The notes under the pieces: generated by a model | What the model was told of the DNA's origin: nothing | Seen by the model: the letters and a program-made list of their open reading frames with translations, nothing else | Database searches by the model: none | Made by a program: the position numbers and the translations under genes | Shown here: positions 50,882-63,790 of the stretch, in pieces | Numbering within the stretch: position 1 is the stretch's first letter | Layout of the letters: each line of letters begins with the position of its first letter | NCBI GenBank assembly: GCA_013400115.1 | Contig: VXBP01001799.1 | Coordinates: forward strand, 158,451-222,450 | Direction: 5' to 3' | DNA from: Rhinopomastus cyanomelas | Taxonomy: Eukaryota; Chordata; Aves; Bucerotiformes; Rhinopomastidae | DNA: 64,000 bases

Positions 50882-51270
50882 AGGGCAGCAAGGCTCATGA
50901 AGGGTCAGGAGCACCAGTCCTGTGAGGAGCGGTCGAGGGAACGGGGGTTGTTTAGCTTAGAGAAAAGCTGCCTGAAAGGAGGCTGGGGAAAGAAGGGAGA
51001 CAGCCTCTTCGTCCTATTGGGAAGTGATAGAACCAGAGGAAATAGCTGCAAGCTGCTCCAGGGGAGGTTTAGGATGGATGTTAGGAAGAATTTCTTCACT
51101 GAAAGGGTTATCAGACATTGGAACAGGCTGCCTAGGGCAGTGGTGGAGGTATTGAAAAGGCAGACTGATGTAGTGAAGAGGGAGGTGGTTTAGGGGTGAC
51201 CTGGCAGTGCTGGGTCAAAGGTTGGACTTGATGGTTCTAAAGGCTTCTTCCAGCCAAAGATATTCTATGA
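50882..51270 (+). mobile_element. CR1 LINE 3' fragment
   Basis: Plus-strand CR1 from 'agggcagcaaggctcatgaa' through 'gaggagcggtcgagggaacg', 'ttaggaagaatttcttcact' and 'acattggaacaggctgccta' to 'ggttggacttgatggttcta' and a degenerate ATTCTATGA end. Part of the ORF2 region is deleted around 'ggaggctggggaaagaagg'. Confidence 0.93.
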
Positions 51271-53974
51271 CAAGGGACTCAGCTTTAATCCACCTCAATT
51301 CTAATTGCTGAACTATTAAACCCAGAGAATCTCAGTGCTCTGCCAGTACTTACTTTGCTACTGAAATACCAGAGGTGATGGTGGGGATGCTGCTAGATTT
51401 GAGCTTGCACCACGCCTGCCTTGTGATCATTTGAGAAGAACCAGTAATTTCACATGTGCATGAAGAGACTCCCTTTTTATGTTTGAATCAGTTAGGGGAA
51501 AAATACTTTGTCTTCCAGGCAGCATCTCCCCTATGAGGGGGTAGCGCTTTCAGAATATTAGGTGCTCTTCAGCTACCACAAAAAAAAAGCGCCAAACTTA
51601 TGAGAAAATTGATCTGTGTACTTGTACTTACCTGAGCTCTTAAGTAGCCTCTTCATTGATTTGAAAGTGCCTAACAATACCCATTTATGGTAGCCAGAAG
51701 GAGCAGTGAAAAGTCATGATATCACATTAACTCTAGGCATGGAAATGAGCTTTTACAATGGTACTGTGTGGTAAGAATGTTCACACCACCCTGCTGACTT
51801 TCTCAAATGGAAACCAGTGTTACCTTAGTCTTAGCAAAGCAAATGTTGTGATTGCAACGTCTGTTTTGAGCTGATTATTTATATGTTTATTGACTTTTGA
51901 ATTAAAAAGGAAAACACTTCTGCTGTCCTTAGCACCAGAAAATGATCATTTTTTTATGGAACCTATAATTTGACTCTAATCTGACCTGACAGAGTCAACT
52001 GACCATGCAGTTTCTTGGCACCTGCTGAGTACCTCCCTATTAAGCCAAATTTATACTAGTAAGCAGCAGTCATTACAATTCACTGTCATTAGATTAAACC
52101 AGTACCTGAGACACCTCCCAGTAAACATAGGTCTTGAAAAGACACATTCCAGTTAAGAGATAAAGTCTTCTTTCTCATCTAGTTTTACTGCTCATATCTT
52201 TAATATCCACCCACCAGGCAGGTTGTGTCTGTTGGACAATCACGTGCCACTGCTCTTGATGTGGATCCTTGGGAAAAGGAGTGACATGGCTGTTGGCTGC
52301 TAACATAGGCTAACAACAAACCGCAATGGCTTCTGGCAGGTTCATTGGTGCTGTCCTGCATATGAGGGAGCAGACACCAGGCTTTATTTGTCCCATCCCC
52401 ACCACGTGCAGGAGAAAAGGGGGATCAGTTGCAGAGCTATGTGTAACTTTCATTTTCCATTTCCTGTGGTTTTAAGTAATTATTATTTTGTGAATAAGTG
52501 TTTGGACTATGTTTCCAAAACATCTGAATTGTACCTACTTAGGCCGTTGTAGTCTTTTATTTAATTCTTAGGTTGGTTTTGTATTACTTCAGGACACGCC
52601 AGAATATAAATGCATGATATGATTTATACAGTTCAAAAAGCTTTGTTATGCTCTATTCTGTTATGACATGATACCATTCTTAAAAATATTAGCATAATTT
52701 ATTTTATAGTTTATTTGTTTTAGCTTACTGTAAAAACAGTTAAGTCTAACCACCATCTTTTCCAGCTGAATACGCGCCTTTGTCAGATGGCAGTGACACT
52801 GCCCGACAATCTACTTGCATTTTGTTTTGAATGCATCTCCTGTTTGCATTGAAATTCAATGTTTTGGCACTTTCAATGAGAGAATAAGTTAATGTAAAAC
52901 TTCTGTTTCAACACAGAGTGGAGGCATTTTGATACAGAAAGCATATATTAAAATATATGTTATGTACCAGCTGCCTTAAACGACTTAAGAAATAAAGTAG
53001 AGCAAAATATAATATAAAGTAAAGTAATAGAATGTTTCAGCTGTGATTAAGTTAATGTTGTTTCAGGAGTAGCAAGGAACAACTATGCCTTAACAGAGTG
53101 ACAATAAATTTTGATTTATTTTTCCCTACAGTAAGTCCTATGGGAGAAAGAAAAACAATTTGAACCACTGGTTTATGTGCAAAGCTTTGTCAAAAGTGGG
53201 ACAACGTACTCAAAAAACTGTAACTTTTCCAAAGCACATTTTCTTCCTGTTGAAGATTTCCAGGCACCTCAAAAGATTTCCATTATATCTAGATCTGGAT
53301 AGCTCACACTGAGGTGACTCTTTACTACTGCCCTTACATCACAGTTTGGACACTCAGTGGTGCCCATAGCTCTTTTATCCTAGGTGACAGTGTTGGAGTT
53401 TGCACATTTAACTACTCAATTAATTGATTTGAGTTGAAAACACGTGTTTCTCAGTCAACAAACAGCTGAGTAGATTCACTGGGGTGGGAGCAACCAGCTA
53501 GAATCAAACATCTATACATTTGTCATGTTAGCTGTCACAGGTTGAGTTGGCCACTGAACAAGTGAGAGATAATTCAAGATGCACCTTCTGCAGCGTGGAC
53601 TTACTCATATCCACAGACGCTTCAGGGTGTCCTCCCATATGGACTCATCCACAGGTCCCTCTGACCCAAGTCCACGCACAAATATACCATCAGCTTTCAG
53701 GTACAATACATACTGCATACAATGTCAGTCAACTTAGTGTTGTGGTACGGGCACACTTTTTTTCGTGAAAAAACTTTTGGTTGTAAATATGGAGGCCTTA
53801 GCACATGTGTGTTTCCAGAGGCAGTCATCGCGTTCTTTCCACGTAGCCAAGAAGTTAGAAATGATAGATTAAGGCTCTTCTTCAGTGACCCGGGTAGTAT
53901 ACAGAACCACAATACTACAGTTGAATACAGGCATTCCTTGTAAAAACACAAGTTTTAGTCATTTCAAAAACAGC
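51271..53974. other. Intergenic, nothing recognised
   Basis: AT-rich unique sequence with few ORFs above 60 codons. No element can be supported. Confidence 0.5.
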
Positions 53975-53975
53975 A

Positions 53976-54175
53976 ACAATAATAGCTGGCTCCTAGACCG
54001 TACAACAGATGTTTCCTCAGATACTTGAACACTTTGCAAAAGATCAGTATGTATCTCCTAGCTTTACACATGGCAAAAAGGAGGCACCACAGGACAAGAT
54101 GACTTGCCCCAATTCACACTCACAGCTGAGCAGCAGAGCTGGGAACAACAATTAGAGTCTTTCTGGTGCTACATT
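53976..54175 (+). repeat. Probable near-complete MIR (CORE-SINE) relic
   Basis: Ordered similarity to MIR over about 200 bases. 'aacaataatagctggctcct' and 'cactttgcaaaag' fit the 5' half. 'tttacacatggcaaaaagga' fits the core. 'acaagatgacttgccccaat', 'tcacactcacagctgagcag' and 'cagagctgggaacaac' match the MIR segments for gttaagtaacttgcccaagg, tcacacagctagtaagtgg and cagagccgggattcgaac. This is the best MIR candidate in the window. Confidence 0.6.
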
Positions 54176-57100
54176 TCCCACCTGCTTAAATGAACCAGAG
54201 GACCTCACTGCCATTAGTGACGAACAACCCATTTATTGTAAACAATGTATTGTAAGCAACACCACAAATGTGTCATTTTAATCTGTAGTAGATTCCTTTT
54301 AGGTTGTCATGAAGTGTCCCTTGAAAACATCTCTCTTTTTATCCAAATGTGTAGCCAGTGTTACAATTCTTTGCATGCAGATATTTACTTTTAGATGATC
54401 TCTATTGGTTGCTAGTGAATGCTTAACGTTCACAGAGGGCCAGAAACGGTCATCGCTATAGAAAAGCTTTGTATAAACTAACAACTCTGCATCAGTTTCT
54501 TATTTAAAGGGAATAATGTATTGCATGAAAAAAGATGCCAGAAGCGTTCTACTGCAGAAAGAGATGACAAATCTATTTTTGTTCAAGCCTGCAGCATGCC
54601 ATAAGAATTTTATTTTTTGAATATGCCGAATGACGTGCACCCATAGACATATCAGATCATTTACGCTGTGTGTAATGGAAGTGATAATGATCGTATAGCC
54701 CCAGAAAGGAAAAGCTTTGTTAAAGCAAAGTTGAGCTCAAGCATACATCACATTAAAAAAAAGCAAAACACAAAACCAACACACCACTCTAGTTTTTTTA
54801 AAAAAATTACATTGGCACTCATGGACATTCCCTGTTAATACATGTAGGTCAGTAAGTTCATTCTTTACGCTCTGCAATCTTACTCAGCATCAATCTCCAT
54901 CAGCTCATTTAGCTCACAGTAGAAAAAAGCTGTAACTCAGCTTTGCAAATCCAGGGTATTGCAATCACACATGAATATTCCTAGAATCCCACCAAGAGGA
55001 TGTTTTGAACTGCTGGGGCCATAGCAAGTCATTTCCTTAGCATGTCCTCTCCCAGAACTTTTTGAGAAACACTTTTTATCCTTAGCAAAATCGAAATGCC
55101 ATTTCTGAATCAAATGTCTTCTGGAAAGGGTCCCGTCAGGATCCTGAAGGAGCTTGCTACTCTCTTCACTTCTGTATCTCTGTATCAGGCTTTCTGTCAA
55201 GACAGCAACTAAAATATGGAGGCACTTTTGTGACCCTCATATGGTGAAGTGGTCAAGAATCTTTTCCTGTGATCTGGATGCAGATTATTTGGAGTAAATG
55301 GAAAAAAATCATGCTGGTGCAGGATTAGATAATCCCAGGAGTTCAGAGTCTTTACATTTACAGGTTTAATGCTACTTTGCTTGTTCAGTGCATCACTTTT
55401 GAAGAGGACTGAATGACTAAAATTCAGCTTGTGAGATGTTTGGCTGAGACAAAGGCACTGAAAGCCAAACCAAGGAGACTATTTGGTATAGGGTGTCATT
55501 TGCATTAGAGTCACTCAGTCAGAAGAAACTTCTTGAATTATATCCAGTCCTATTCTAATCTCTCAGAGTTCCCATTTGGAAGTGTTTTGTACTGCTTCAG
55601 CTGTCTGCTTTTCGGAGTAGTCAGACAATTTTGGGCATGCTTGAACCAAGTACTTTTCTATGTTTTATGTTTCTGTAGAGGAGTGCGTGACAAGTGTATG
55701 ACTTGAAAGCAGTTTTTTCAGAGCTCACTTTGGTGAAGGAGTGTGAAGGAAGAAGAAATGAAAAACAAACGAACCTGGTCAGTGCTGAAGTTTTTAAAAC
55801 AGATTTGATTGACCAAAAAAAGCTATTTTTAAGCGTTGCTGTTTCTGAAATCTCTAATTTTCCTTCAAGCTGTGTCAAGTAACACAGTAAAGTTGCTGCA
55901 GACATGAAAGGTCATAGCAATTTCCCCCCACTTTTCTTTTCCTATGTATAACAGTCCTGGGTGCTGTTAGTTGTGCTCATTTTGTAGCAAAGTCTTCTTG
56001 CAGTGGGAGGGAAATGTTGGGGAAGAACTTGTGGCATGAGAATTTAAAGTAACAATGGAGTCATGTATTGAGGTGCAGCCTTCTGCCACTGACTCAGCAG
56101 GTTCATGCACACGTGGGCAATGGTCCATATTACTCATACTGACCTAGTTGACTCAATCAAAGACTTTGAAATAAAATGTTGCTACCAACTTAGGGACTTC
56201 AGAAGTCCTTTCGAGACGTAAAAATCTCTACCAAGATTTTATGCACTTTGGGCTGGAAAAGGAAGGAAATAAATATAGGGGTGAAATATGAAAGAGGAGT
56301 TGAAGAGAGAACTGGGGAATAACGAGGAGTGCTGCTCAGTATCTCTCATTTAATAAGCAGACACATTTGTCCTCTCTAGGACGAATGGTTAGAACTCCTA
56401 GTTTTAACATGGCTTGATGTCTGAAATTTTTCACTAAGAAGCAAGTTCTTCAGTTGCCTTAAACTTTAGCAGAGAATAAGAGGCAACAGATACCTCTTCA
56501 TGCAGAAAAAAGTTAGGCAGGGCAACAGAAGAAAGTCAGGCAAGGTGTCTGGGATGCTGGAGTGGTGAAGAGTGGACGGGGTATTATCAAAAGGCAATGA
56601 GACAAGCATATGATTAAATCCTCTGACAGCTTGAAAACATGTTGAAGGAAATCACTAGGGGGTTTGGGGATGGTCTTCTTATCCTGCCTCTCTTAGTATC
56701 TTAGCTTTGTCCCTCTCAGATCCTGTCTCATTCCCCCCTGGATCTTTGTCTTCTTACTCCTTTAGAGTGCTCTGTTGGTCTGACCTTAGCAGCACTCACA
56801 AGGAGAAGCAAGGAAGGGAGTTTGTTGTGTTCTCTGATGCCAGATGTTCATCTTTCTCTTGTATGCTAGGGAAAACTCAGTTCAACAAATGTAAGCTGGG
56901 TTCAGAAAAATTAAGGAAGTGAGGATGTCCGTAGTGGGACTTTCTGGCCAAGATTCATGTGGGTTGGTATGGCTGTGTGCCACAGTGCTGGTGGGGTGCA
57001 CACAATTTCCCACATTTGCACCTTTGCAGAAGGGAAGGGGGAAAAAGAAGCAGCAGGAGGCATAGCAGTAGCCGTAAGTAGCTTTTTGTTTTCCCTAAAG

Positions 57101-58254
57101 CGAGTCCATCCTTTTTTGCCCATGAGTCATTAATGGCAAGAGAGTCCTTCCTGTTGTTTTCAGCTCGTTAGCACTTTTGCTAAATTAATTGATTAATTCG
57201 TCCTGGACCTGGTAATTGTGGCCAACAGGTAACACATCTGTCTTCCTCAAACTTAGTAGCTTTCCTTCAGAAAATTTTCTGTACCTGCCTGTCTCCTTGT
57301 TCAGAGGAGTGCAAGAGCAGACACAAGATGTCTGGGAAAGGGGAAGGAAAAGAAAAAACATCAGTATAATTTTATCAGTGTGAGTTTAAAGGGAATAAAA
57401 TTAAATTAAATAGAAAATTGATCAGGATAAGGAAGAAATGAACTTTTCATTAGACAAACTCTTTTTAGCTGCACTTAGACTCTGTTGTGAGCTTTGGCTT
57501 GGACACTTAGTAATCACAGAGTGATAGGTTTGTCTTGAGTTTTATTTGTAAGATTTTATTGCAGCTACTGGGATTAGATGTATTCTTTTTTTAAAAAAAA
57601 AAGGAAAAGACAAGCATTCTGGAAATTACTAGGCTTCTAAGAAAGTGCAGCAGGTGGAATACGGTTATCAGCAGATTGCATGCTTTGATTTGCTCTGAAT
57701 AAGTTGGGTGCATGGAAAAAAAACCCCACGATGTACAGATTTCTCTGCAGTTTGCCTGTTTTATAAGGTTGACTCATGCACAACAGATTAGATTGGTTTG
57801 GAACAGTCACCCTGGAAAGAGCATGTTGCATCTTTAAATGGTCTTCCTTTGAAGCAACACTGTACAATACAGATTCTGAGTGTGTCTTGATTAAACATGT
57901 CCTTTAGTTCTGTTGATGAATGACCCAAGCAGACCATTTCTCTTCATACTAATTACTCTCAAGCTTCCCTCTTTTGCAAGTATATTTCAGTCTTGATTTT
58001 GCCTCACTGAGATGACTGCTGTGAGGGAATATTTGATATCTACAACTCTAAATTGGGCTGTCAGAGGCTCAGGTATGTTTTTTTCTTCCTTGAATGTAAA
58101 ACAACACATTTAAAGCCAGCGTAGTATTCTGTAACATTCGTAGACTTTCCTTTTCTACTTCCCCATATAAAATGGATTATTGCTACCTACATGTAAGTAC
58201 TTCAGAATTGTATGCATCCTGGAATCCTTCCTGCCATTCCCTGGCTTCCATCCT
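54176..58254. other. Intergenic, nothing recognised
   Basis: AT-rich unique sequence with A/T runs (about 54779-54808 and 57588-57602). ORFs are 94 codons or fewer, without motifs. Confidence 0.5.
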
Positions 58255-58832
58255 CACCTCGGTGGAAAAGGACCTGGGTGTGTTCATTGACAGCAGACGG
58301 AACATGAGCCACCAGTGTGGCCAAGTGGCCAAGAAGGCCTGTGTAAGAAATAGTGTGGCCAGCAGGAGTAAAGAGCACCTCAATAGAAGAAGGACATTGA
58401 GGTGCCAGAGCAGGTTGAAAGAAGTGAAGGCCTGGAGGACAGGTCTTATGAGGAGCAGCTGAGGGAACTGGGGTTGTTTAGACTGGAGAAATGGAGGCTG
58501 AGGGGAGACCTTATTTCCCTTTGCTACCTGAAAGGAGGCTGTAGAGAGGTGGAGGTCATCAGTCTTTTCTCCAAAGTCACTAGTGATAGAAAAAGAGGAA
58601 AATGCATAGAAGTTTCGAATGGACATGAGGGAAAATGTATTCACTGAAAGAGTAGTCAGACATTGGAACAGGCTGTTCAGGGAGTTAGTGGAGTCATCAT
58701 CGCTGGAAATGTTCAAACAATGTGCAGATCTGACACTTGGAAAAACAATTTAATGGGCATGGTGGTGTTGGCTTGATAGCTGGACTTAATGATCTTGGAG
58801 TTACCTTCAACCATAATGATTCTATGATTCTG
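58255..58832 (+). mobile_element. CR1 LINE fragment with internal deletions
   Basis: Plus-strand CR1: 'cggtggaaaaggacctgggt', 'aacatgagccaccagtgtgg', 'gtcttatgaggagcagctga', 'cattggaacaggctgttcag', then a tail with ATTCTATG repeats ending near 58832. Between the 'gccagcaggag' block (near 58360) and 'agaaggacattgaggtgcc' (58387) the YSALVRPHLEY-coding segment is almost entirely missing, so an internal deletion is likely. More diverged than the 38 and 43 kb copies. Confidence 0.93.
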
Positions 58833-60776
58833 CATTCTTGTTTGGTGGCCAAACAATTGCAGTTATCTTCCAATTTTTGTGTTGCAATGACTGATTCCTA
58901 GAGAGACATCCCAGAGACTATAAACAGGAGTCTCCAGGACTAAATGAACTCACATAGTACATGTCTGAGAGCACAAACCTTGCCAACACCATCACCTATG
59001 AATCTCAACATGTCTGTCAGGTCACCAGTGAGTTCTATTCTCTCTCATCATCTGATGACTTTTGATGTCATCATTCTTGGAGATAGCTTCACGTGCTCTG
59101 AAAAAACATGTGGTCTATTTTATATGAATAGGAGCCTTCCACCAGTTCTCTTGTGTATTTGGCATAACAGACATGTAATGAGGCCCTTGATTTTGATTCT
59201 GAATTTAACAGAATAGTTGAAAAAGCTTTTTTTTTTTTGGCCCATTGTGTATCATAACAAGGAAAATATATTGCTGTTACTGCTGCTTACAAATTGTCTT
59301 TCCATTAAAATCAGAGTCACTCTGACTTAAGACACAGGAATTTAGAGGAGAGCAGTTGTGTAGAGTGTCTTGAAAGGGAGAAGGATCAAAACCATTTAGC
59401 AAAGTTAGAACCTGGAGCTGGAAGGAGTATTTGTCTGCATTCTGAACCGCTGTGCGTGACAGAGTAATTGCAGTAAATTTGAATCCTATATTACAGGGAT
59501 TTTAAGAAAGCAAGGCAAACTCACTTATACTGGGTAACATTAGTCCCCTACACCAGGGTGAGTTTTAATCTAAATATTCATTTAGAATGAAGAAGACTTA
59601 TAATAATACCAGCCTAAAAACTTCACATCTTGAATATGTCTTGAAACTTGTGAGATAGTTTTCCAAGACGAGATTCACCCTTTGTGCCAGAAGGTAAGAG
59701 CTGACCTCTGGATGCTAGAAACTTCGCCCACAGACAACATGCATATTGTATTTGCCCACAAATAGGTTTTCCCTATTTGGAAAAAAATTCTTTTCTATCT
59801 CAGTATTTTCTGCATTTATAAAGTTCTTTTGTTAATGAAAAAGCTTCAGCCGGAGTTCACATACTCTTAGAGTAAACACTCGGTGCAGGTGAGGACCAGA
59901 GGTGTACGCTTCTACAAAGCTGCCCTCTTCAGTTTTCACTTTATCAAATAAATTAAAGGTGCTCCATCTATACTTATAAGTACATCATTACTTCTAAGTG
60001 CTATATTATTATTATCGAAGTGTTCTTACATTGTCGCAGAAAGACCTTGACATGCTGTAAATAACTTTGCCTCTCGCTTTGATACTACATAGACTCCTAC
60101 AATTGTGTTTATTGTCTGCAGGCATTATGGATGCCTAATATGAAAGAGCTGGAGAGCTCACACTCAAAATGAATGGATATACATTCTCTTTTTATTCAAG
60201 CTGATTCTCTACTTCAGGGAATGTCTGATACATCATCTTGGGCTTTGGGACTGAAAAGGCTGAAAGGGAAAGGAAAAAAAATCCCATACACTGACTCTTT
60301 CAGAGCTTATTTTTCTTCACCACCCTGCAGTAAATGAAGGAGAGGTAAAGCATTATGGAGGCAGCAGGGACTAAACTTCAACAGCTTCTTAGGTACAGAG
60401 TGCATGTTTAATTACCAGCTCATGTGAGACTTTCCCATCAGCAGTCTCATACTAAACACTCACAATTCCTAGTAGCTGCTTGTCTTGGGCTGGACAAGGC
60501 AGCCTGCAAAAACAACATGAAATACCATAGTAATTTAGCATTTCTATGTCCTGCCTACAGAAAGAAAAAAGCAAAAATCATACCACATAAATAACCCAGT
60601 AGTAGGTCAAACTGACAAGATACGTCAAAGACCAAATTTTAATCTGTAAATTGAGTGCCTGTAACACTAGCAAGACAAAACATGTGCCAGCAGAAGAGAG
60701 AATGGTCACGAGTATTAGTGTCCGGCTAGGAAACAAAATAAAGAACAGACAAATCCATAAGATCATCACCTTTCAC
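58833..60776. other. Intergenic, nothing recognised
   Basis: Unique AT-rich sequence with a T-run at about 59228-59239. No gene or repeat family is recognised. Confidence 0.5.
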
Positions 60777-61400
60777 CATCACAGAATAATCATGGTTGGA
60801 AAGGACCTCCTAGATCACCGAGTCTAAAACAGCAACAAAGAAAAACAAAACAAAACAAAAAACCCCAAACCCCACACCCCCCAAAAAAACCCAAACCACT
60901 AAATCCCTGGATACCTAAATACATGATTGTTCAACTAACACAAACTAACCCCCTCCATGCCTGCCACTATAACATGCCATGAAGCATCATGTTCACATAT
61001 TTCTTAAATACCTCCAGTGATGGCGACTTGACCACCTCCCTGAGAAGGCCACTCCCGTGCCACATCACTCTTTCTGTAAAGAATATCTTCCTAATACTCA
61101 ATGCAAACCTCCCCTGCCTCAACTTCAGACACAGTACTCAAGATGAGGCCTCACAAGGGCTGAGTACGAGGGCATAATAACTTCCCTACTCCTGCTGACC
61201 ACGCTACTCCTGATACAAGCCAGGGTCCTGTTAGCCTTCTTGGCCACCTGGGCACACTTCTGGCTTGTATTAAGCCAACTGTCTACCAGCACCCCCAGGT
61301 CCTTTTCTGCTGGGCAGCTTTTGAGCCACTCATCTTCAAACCCATAGTGTTGCCTGGGGTTGCTGTGACCAAAATGCAGGACCCAGCACTCAGCCTTATC
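60777..61400 (-). mobile_element. Older CR1 LINE copy with internal deletion
   Basis: Minus-strand CR1. The 3' end 'cacagaataatcatggttgg' is followed by an inserted or expanded A/C-rich run (60830-60897). ORF2-derived 'accacctccctgagaaggcc' and 'caaacctcccctgcctcaac' come next, then a jump near 61128 to 'acacagtactcaagatgagg'. That jump skips the segment (about 300 bases in a typical CR1) that other copies here contain. It ends in 'caggacccagcactcagcct'. The subfamily is older than the 38 and 43 kb copies. Confidence 0.9.
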
Positions 61401-63790
61401 ACCAAAGCCTTAAAAATTTTACTTGGACAAAGTGCCTGTTCACATAACTGAAACTTTTATCTGGTCACAGACCTGAAGCCAGAGACCTAAAGGAGCCTGG
61501 AAGAGCCTTTATTGCATTGCATGTTGTTTGCAAATCACTCAGATATGGGAGAGAACAATGTCAACACAAAATGCCTAGAAAGAGATTTTGTGTTCTTTCC
61601 ATCAACAAAGAAATTTTACAAGACATTCTAGAACAATCTGTAAAGTATAGAGAAACTACTTCCCAGCTATTGAAAAATCAGACTTATCTAAAGGTGACAA
61701 AAAACCCTTGCACAAGTTTTGTTCACCAGCCTCTGTATCTACCTCTTCCTCATAATGGCTGGTTTTCTCTAACACATATTTGTAGCTTCCATATTATACC
61801 AGTTACTGACAAAGAAAAAGCATCAACAGCATTAGATGTAAGAGAAATATAAAACCATCCTCCTCACTACATCAACTGGTTAACGATAAAAAGAACAAAT
61901 TTACAAAAAAAGAAGTGTGTATAGCGAATATGAAAGAAATTGCTTGGAGTATCTTCTAGCTACCAGGTCTAGAATAACTTTCCAGTGTAAGAATCATGAG
62001 CAAAACCTCAAGGCGATTAGTTTTCTAGTGAAGCTTGATACATACAAGCAGAGGATTATGCAGCGTCTCTGCTTGTAACTGGGGGCCTGCTGATGACCTG
62101 CAGGACCCCTTCCAGTGCTGTATCTCAATTTGCAACTAGGTTTGTTTCTACTCAGATGGTAGTAGAGCCAGGGCTCGAAAAGTTGGCTGGTTCAGGTCTG
62201 CTCTCCTTTATTAAACAGTGGTTGCAGAATCTTTGCTGTTGCTGAGGTGTCAGACAGAGGCAAGTCCCCTTAGGAAGAAGAAAAAGCCCACTGTGTTTTC
62301 ACTTCTGTTTTACTTACTGTCTCCTAGAATCCCCACTATTGAAATGTATTGATTTATTAGATTATGCATTGTATTGAAATTTAACATAAATTTGACAGCT
62401 CAATCCCTGTGTATCCCGCTATAAATGATGTGCCCGTCACAAGGGTATCCGCACACTTTGAGTTGCAAGCTAGAAATCATCATCAAAAGTGCTGATTCTC
62501 AATTGCTGCTCCAAAAGGTGCCAGAAGTTTGTTAGGATATTTGCCTGAGGAAAATCTGAGTGACATAATTAGAATTTGGTGGCTTTTCTGGTCATACAGA
62601 GAATGAAACTATTCTTAAGTGAATATAGGATAATTTGCTTTAGAAAGTAAATGCTCCTGAGGCGCACTGAGAGTTGTTGAAGTTTACAGTTCCAGCAGAG
62701 GAGAAAATAATGTATTCTGCTCAGATGTATATTGACCAAACTAAATTACAATCTAGAATATTGCCTTTCTCTGAGCCAAATGTTTAATTTCATACATCAA
62801 TGAGGTACAAACCCATGTCCTAACAGACCGTAATAACTTCCTCCGTAATGCCTGCTAGAGTTGTGGTGGGTAGAGTGCCACCCTCTGCATGGCCTTCATA
62901 TGGCTATGGAAAATAATTTTAAATTTCAATGGCAATGCACATTATATGATCACCACCACCGAGGCAATGATATTAGTTACCATAGTAACCTCAGGTTGCA
63001 TCATTAAGAGTCTTGCCTGTTGACAGTTGAGAAGCATGGCTTGAAACACTGGGAGAGGAGCAAGAAAGAGGCAGGCTATGAGAAGGGCACAAGGCAATCA
63101 GGGGCTGGGTGCTTTGTTATGCCCAGGCTGGCTGGGGAAACAACGGAGGAAACTGATAGCATGGATATATCAAATGGCTTTTCTGTTTTCCTCCCAGATC
63201 ACTGAAACAGAGTGGGGAAAGCTGTTCTTCAGCTTTCATTTTCCTCCCTTTATCTAGTGAGAATGGAGGGCAACATACCAACTGAAACTGGTTACTGATG
63301 ATCTCCTTTCACATTTTAGACAAGCTAGAAGTGTGTGTGCTTGTCTGGGGAACCACGTCCAGCTTCTTTAGAAATGGTGGTGTTTCTAGGAACTTGCCTA
63401 TTCAGAGTCATAGTTTGTTTGCCCTGCTGTTGCTGTGCTGGTTCTGATTATTGTTGCATTATAACCTCCATTAACCAGGACGTTTACACCCCTGCCTTTG
63501 CCACAGCATAAGGTGGCCATGTAAGTGTCGACAACGTCCAACTCAACTGTCATTTATAATATGCCTTCTCTCCATCAAATCCCTCTTCAGCCACTACACT
63601 GGATATTCACATGAGCAACACAGCATTTAGAAATACTTTTCAACTAAATTAAAAGTGAGCAAACCCAGATCTTGCCCCAAGAAGTAATGATATCTGTTCA
63701 GACAAATACTTGTTTCTAACCATTTCTGAAACCCTTCTTTTCCCAACGAATTCATTCCGAATAAAATAGCTGAAAGCCAAGAGTCTATGT
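61401..63790. other. Intergenic, with a possible decayed CR1 end near 62.1 kb
   Basis: At 62024-62125 the order 'gtgaagcttgatacatacaa', 'ctgggggcctgctgatgacc', 'tgcaggaccccttccagtgc' resembles a very old CR1/L3-type 3' end on the plus strand, but the match is weak. The 111-codon ORF at 61.5-61.85 kb has no recognisable motif. Nothing else is seen. Confidence 0.4.

Noticed and set aside
62041..62070. An 8-bp inverted repeat (AAGCAGAG ... CTCTGCTT) as a possible small RNA hairpin
   Set aside because: The stem is too short for a miRNA precursor and it falls in a probable decayed repeat.
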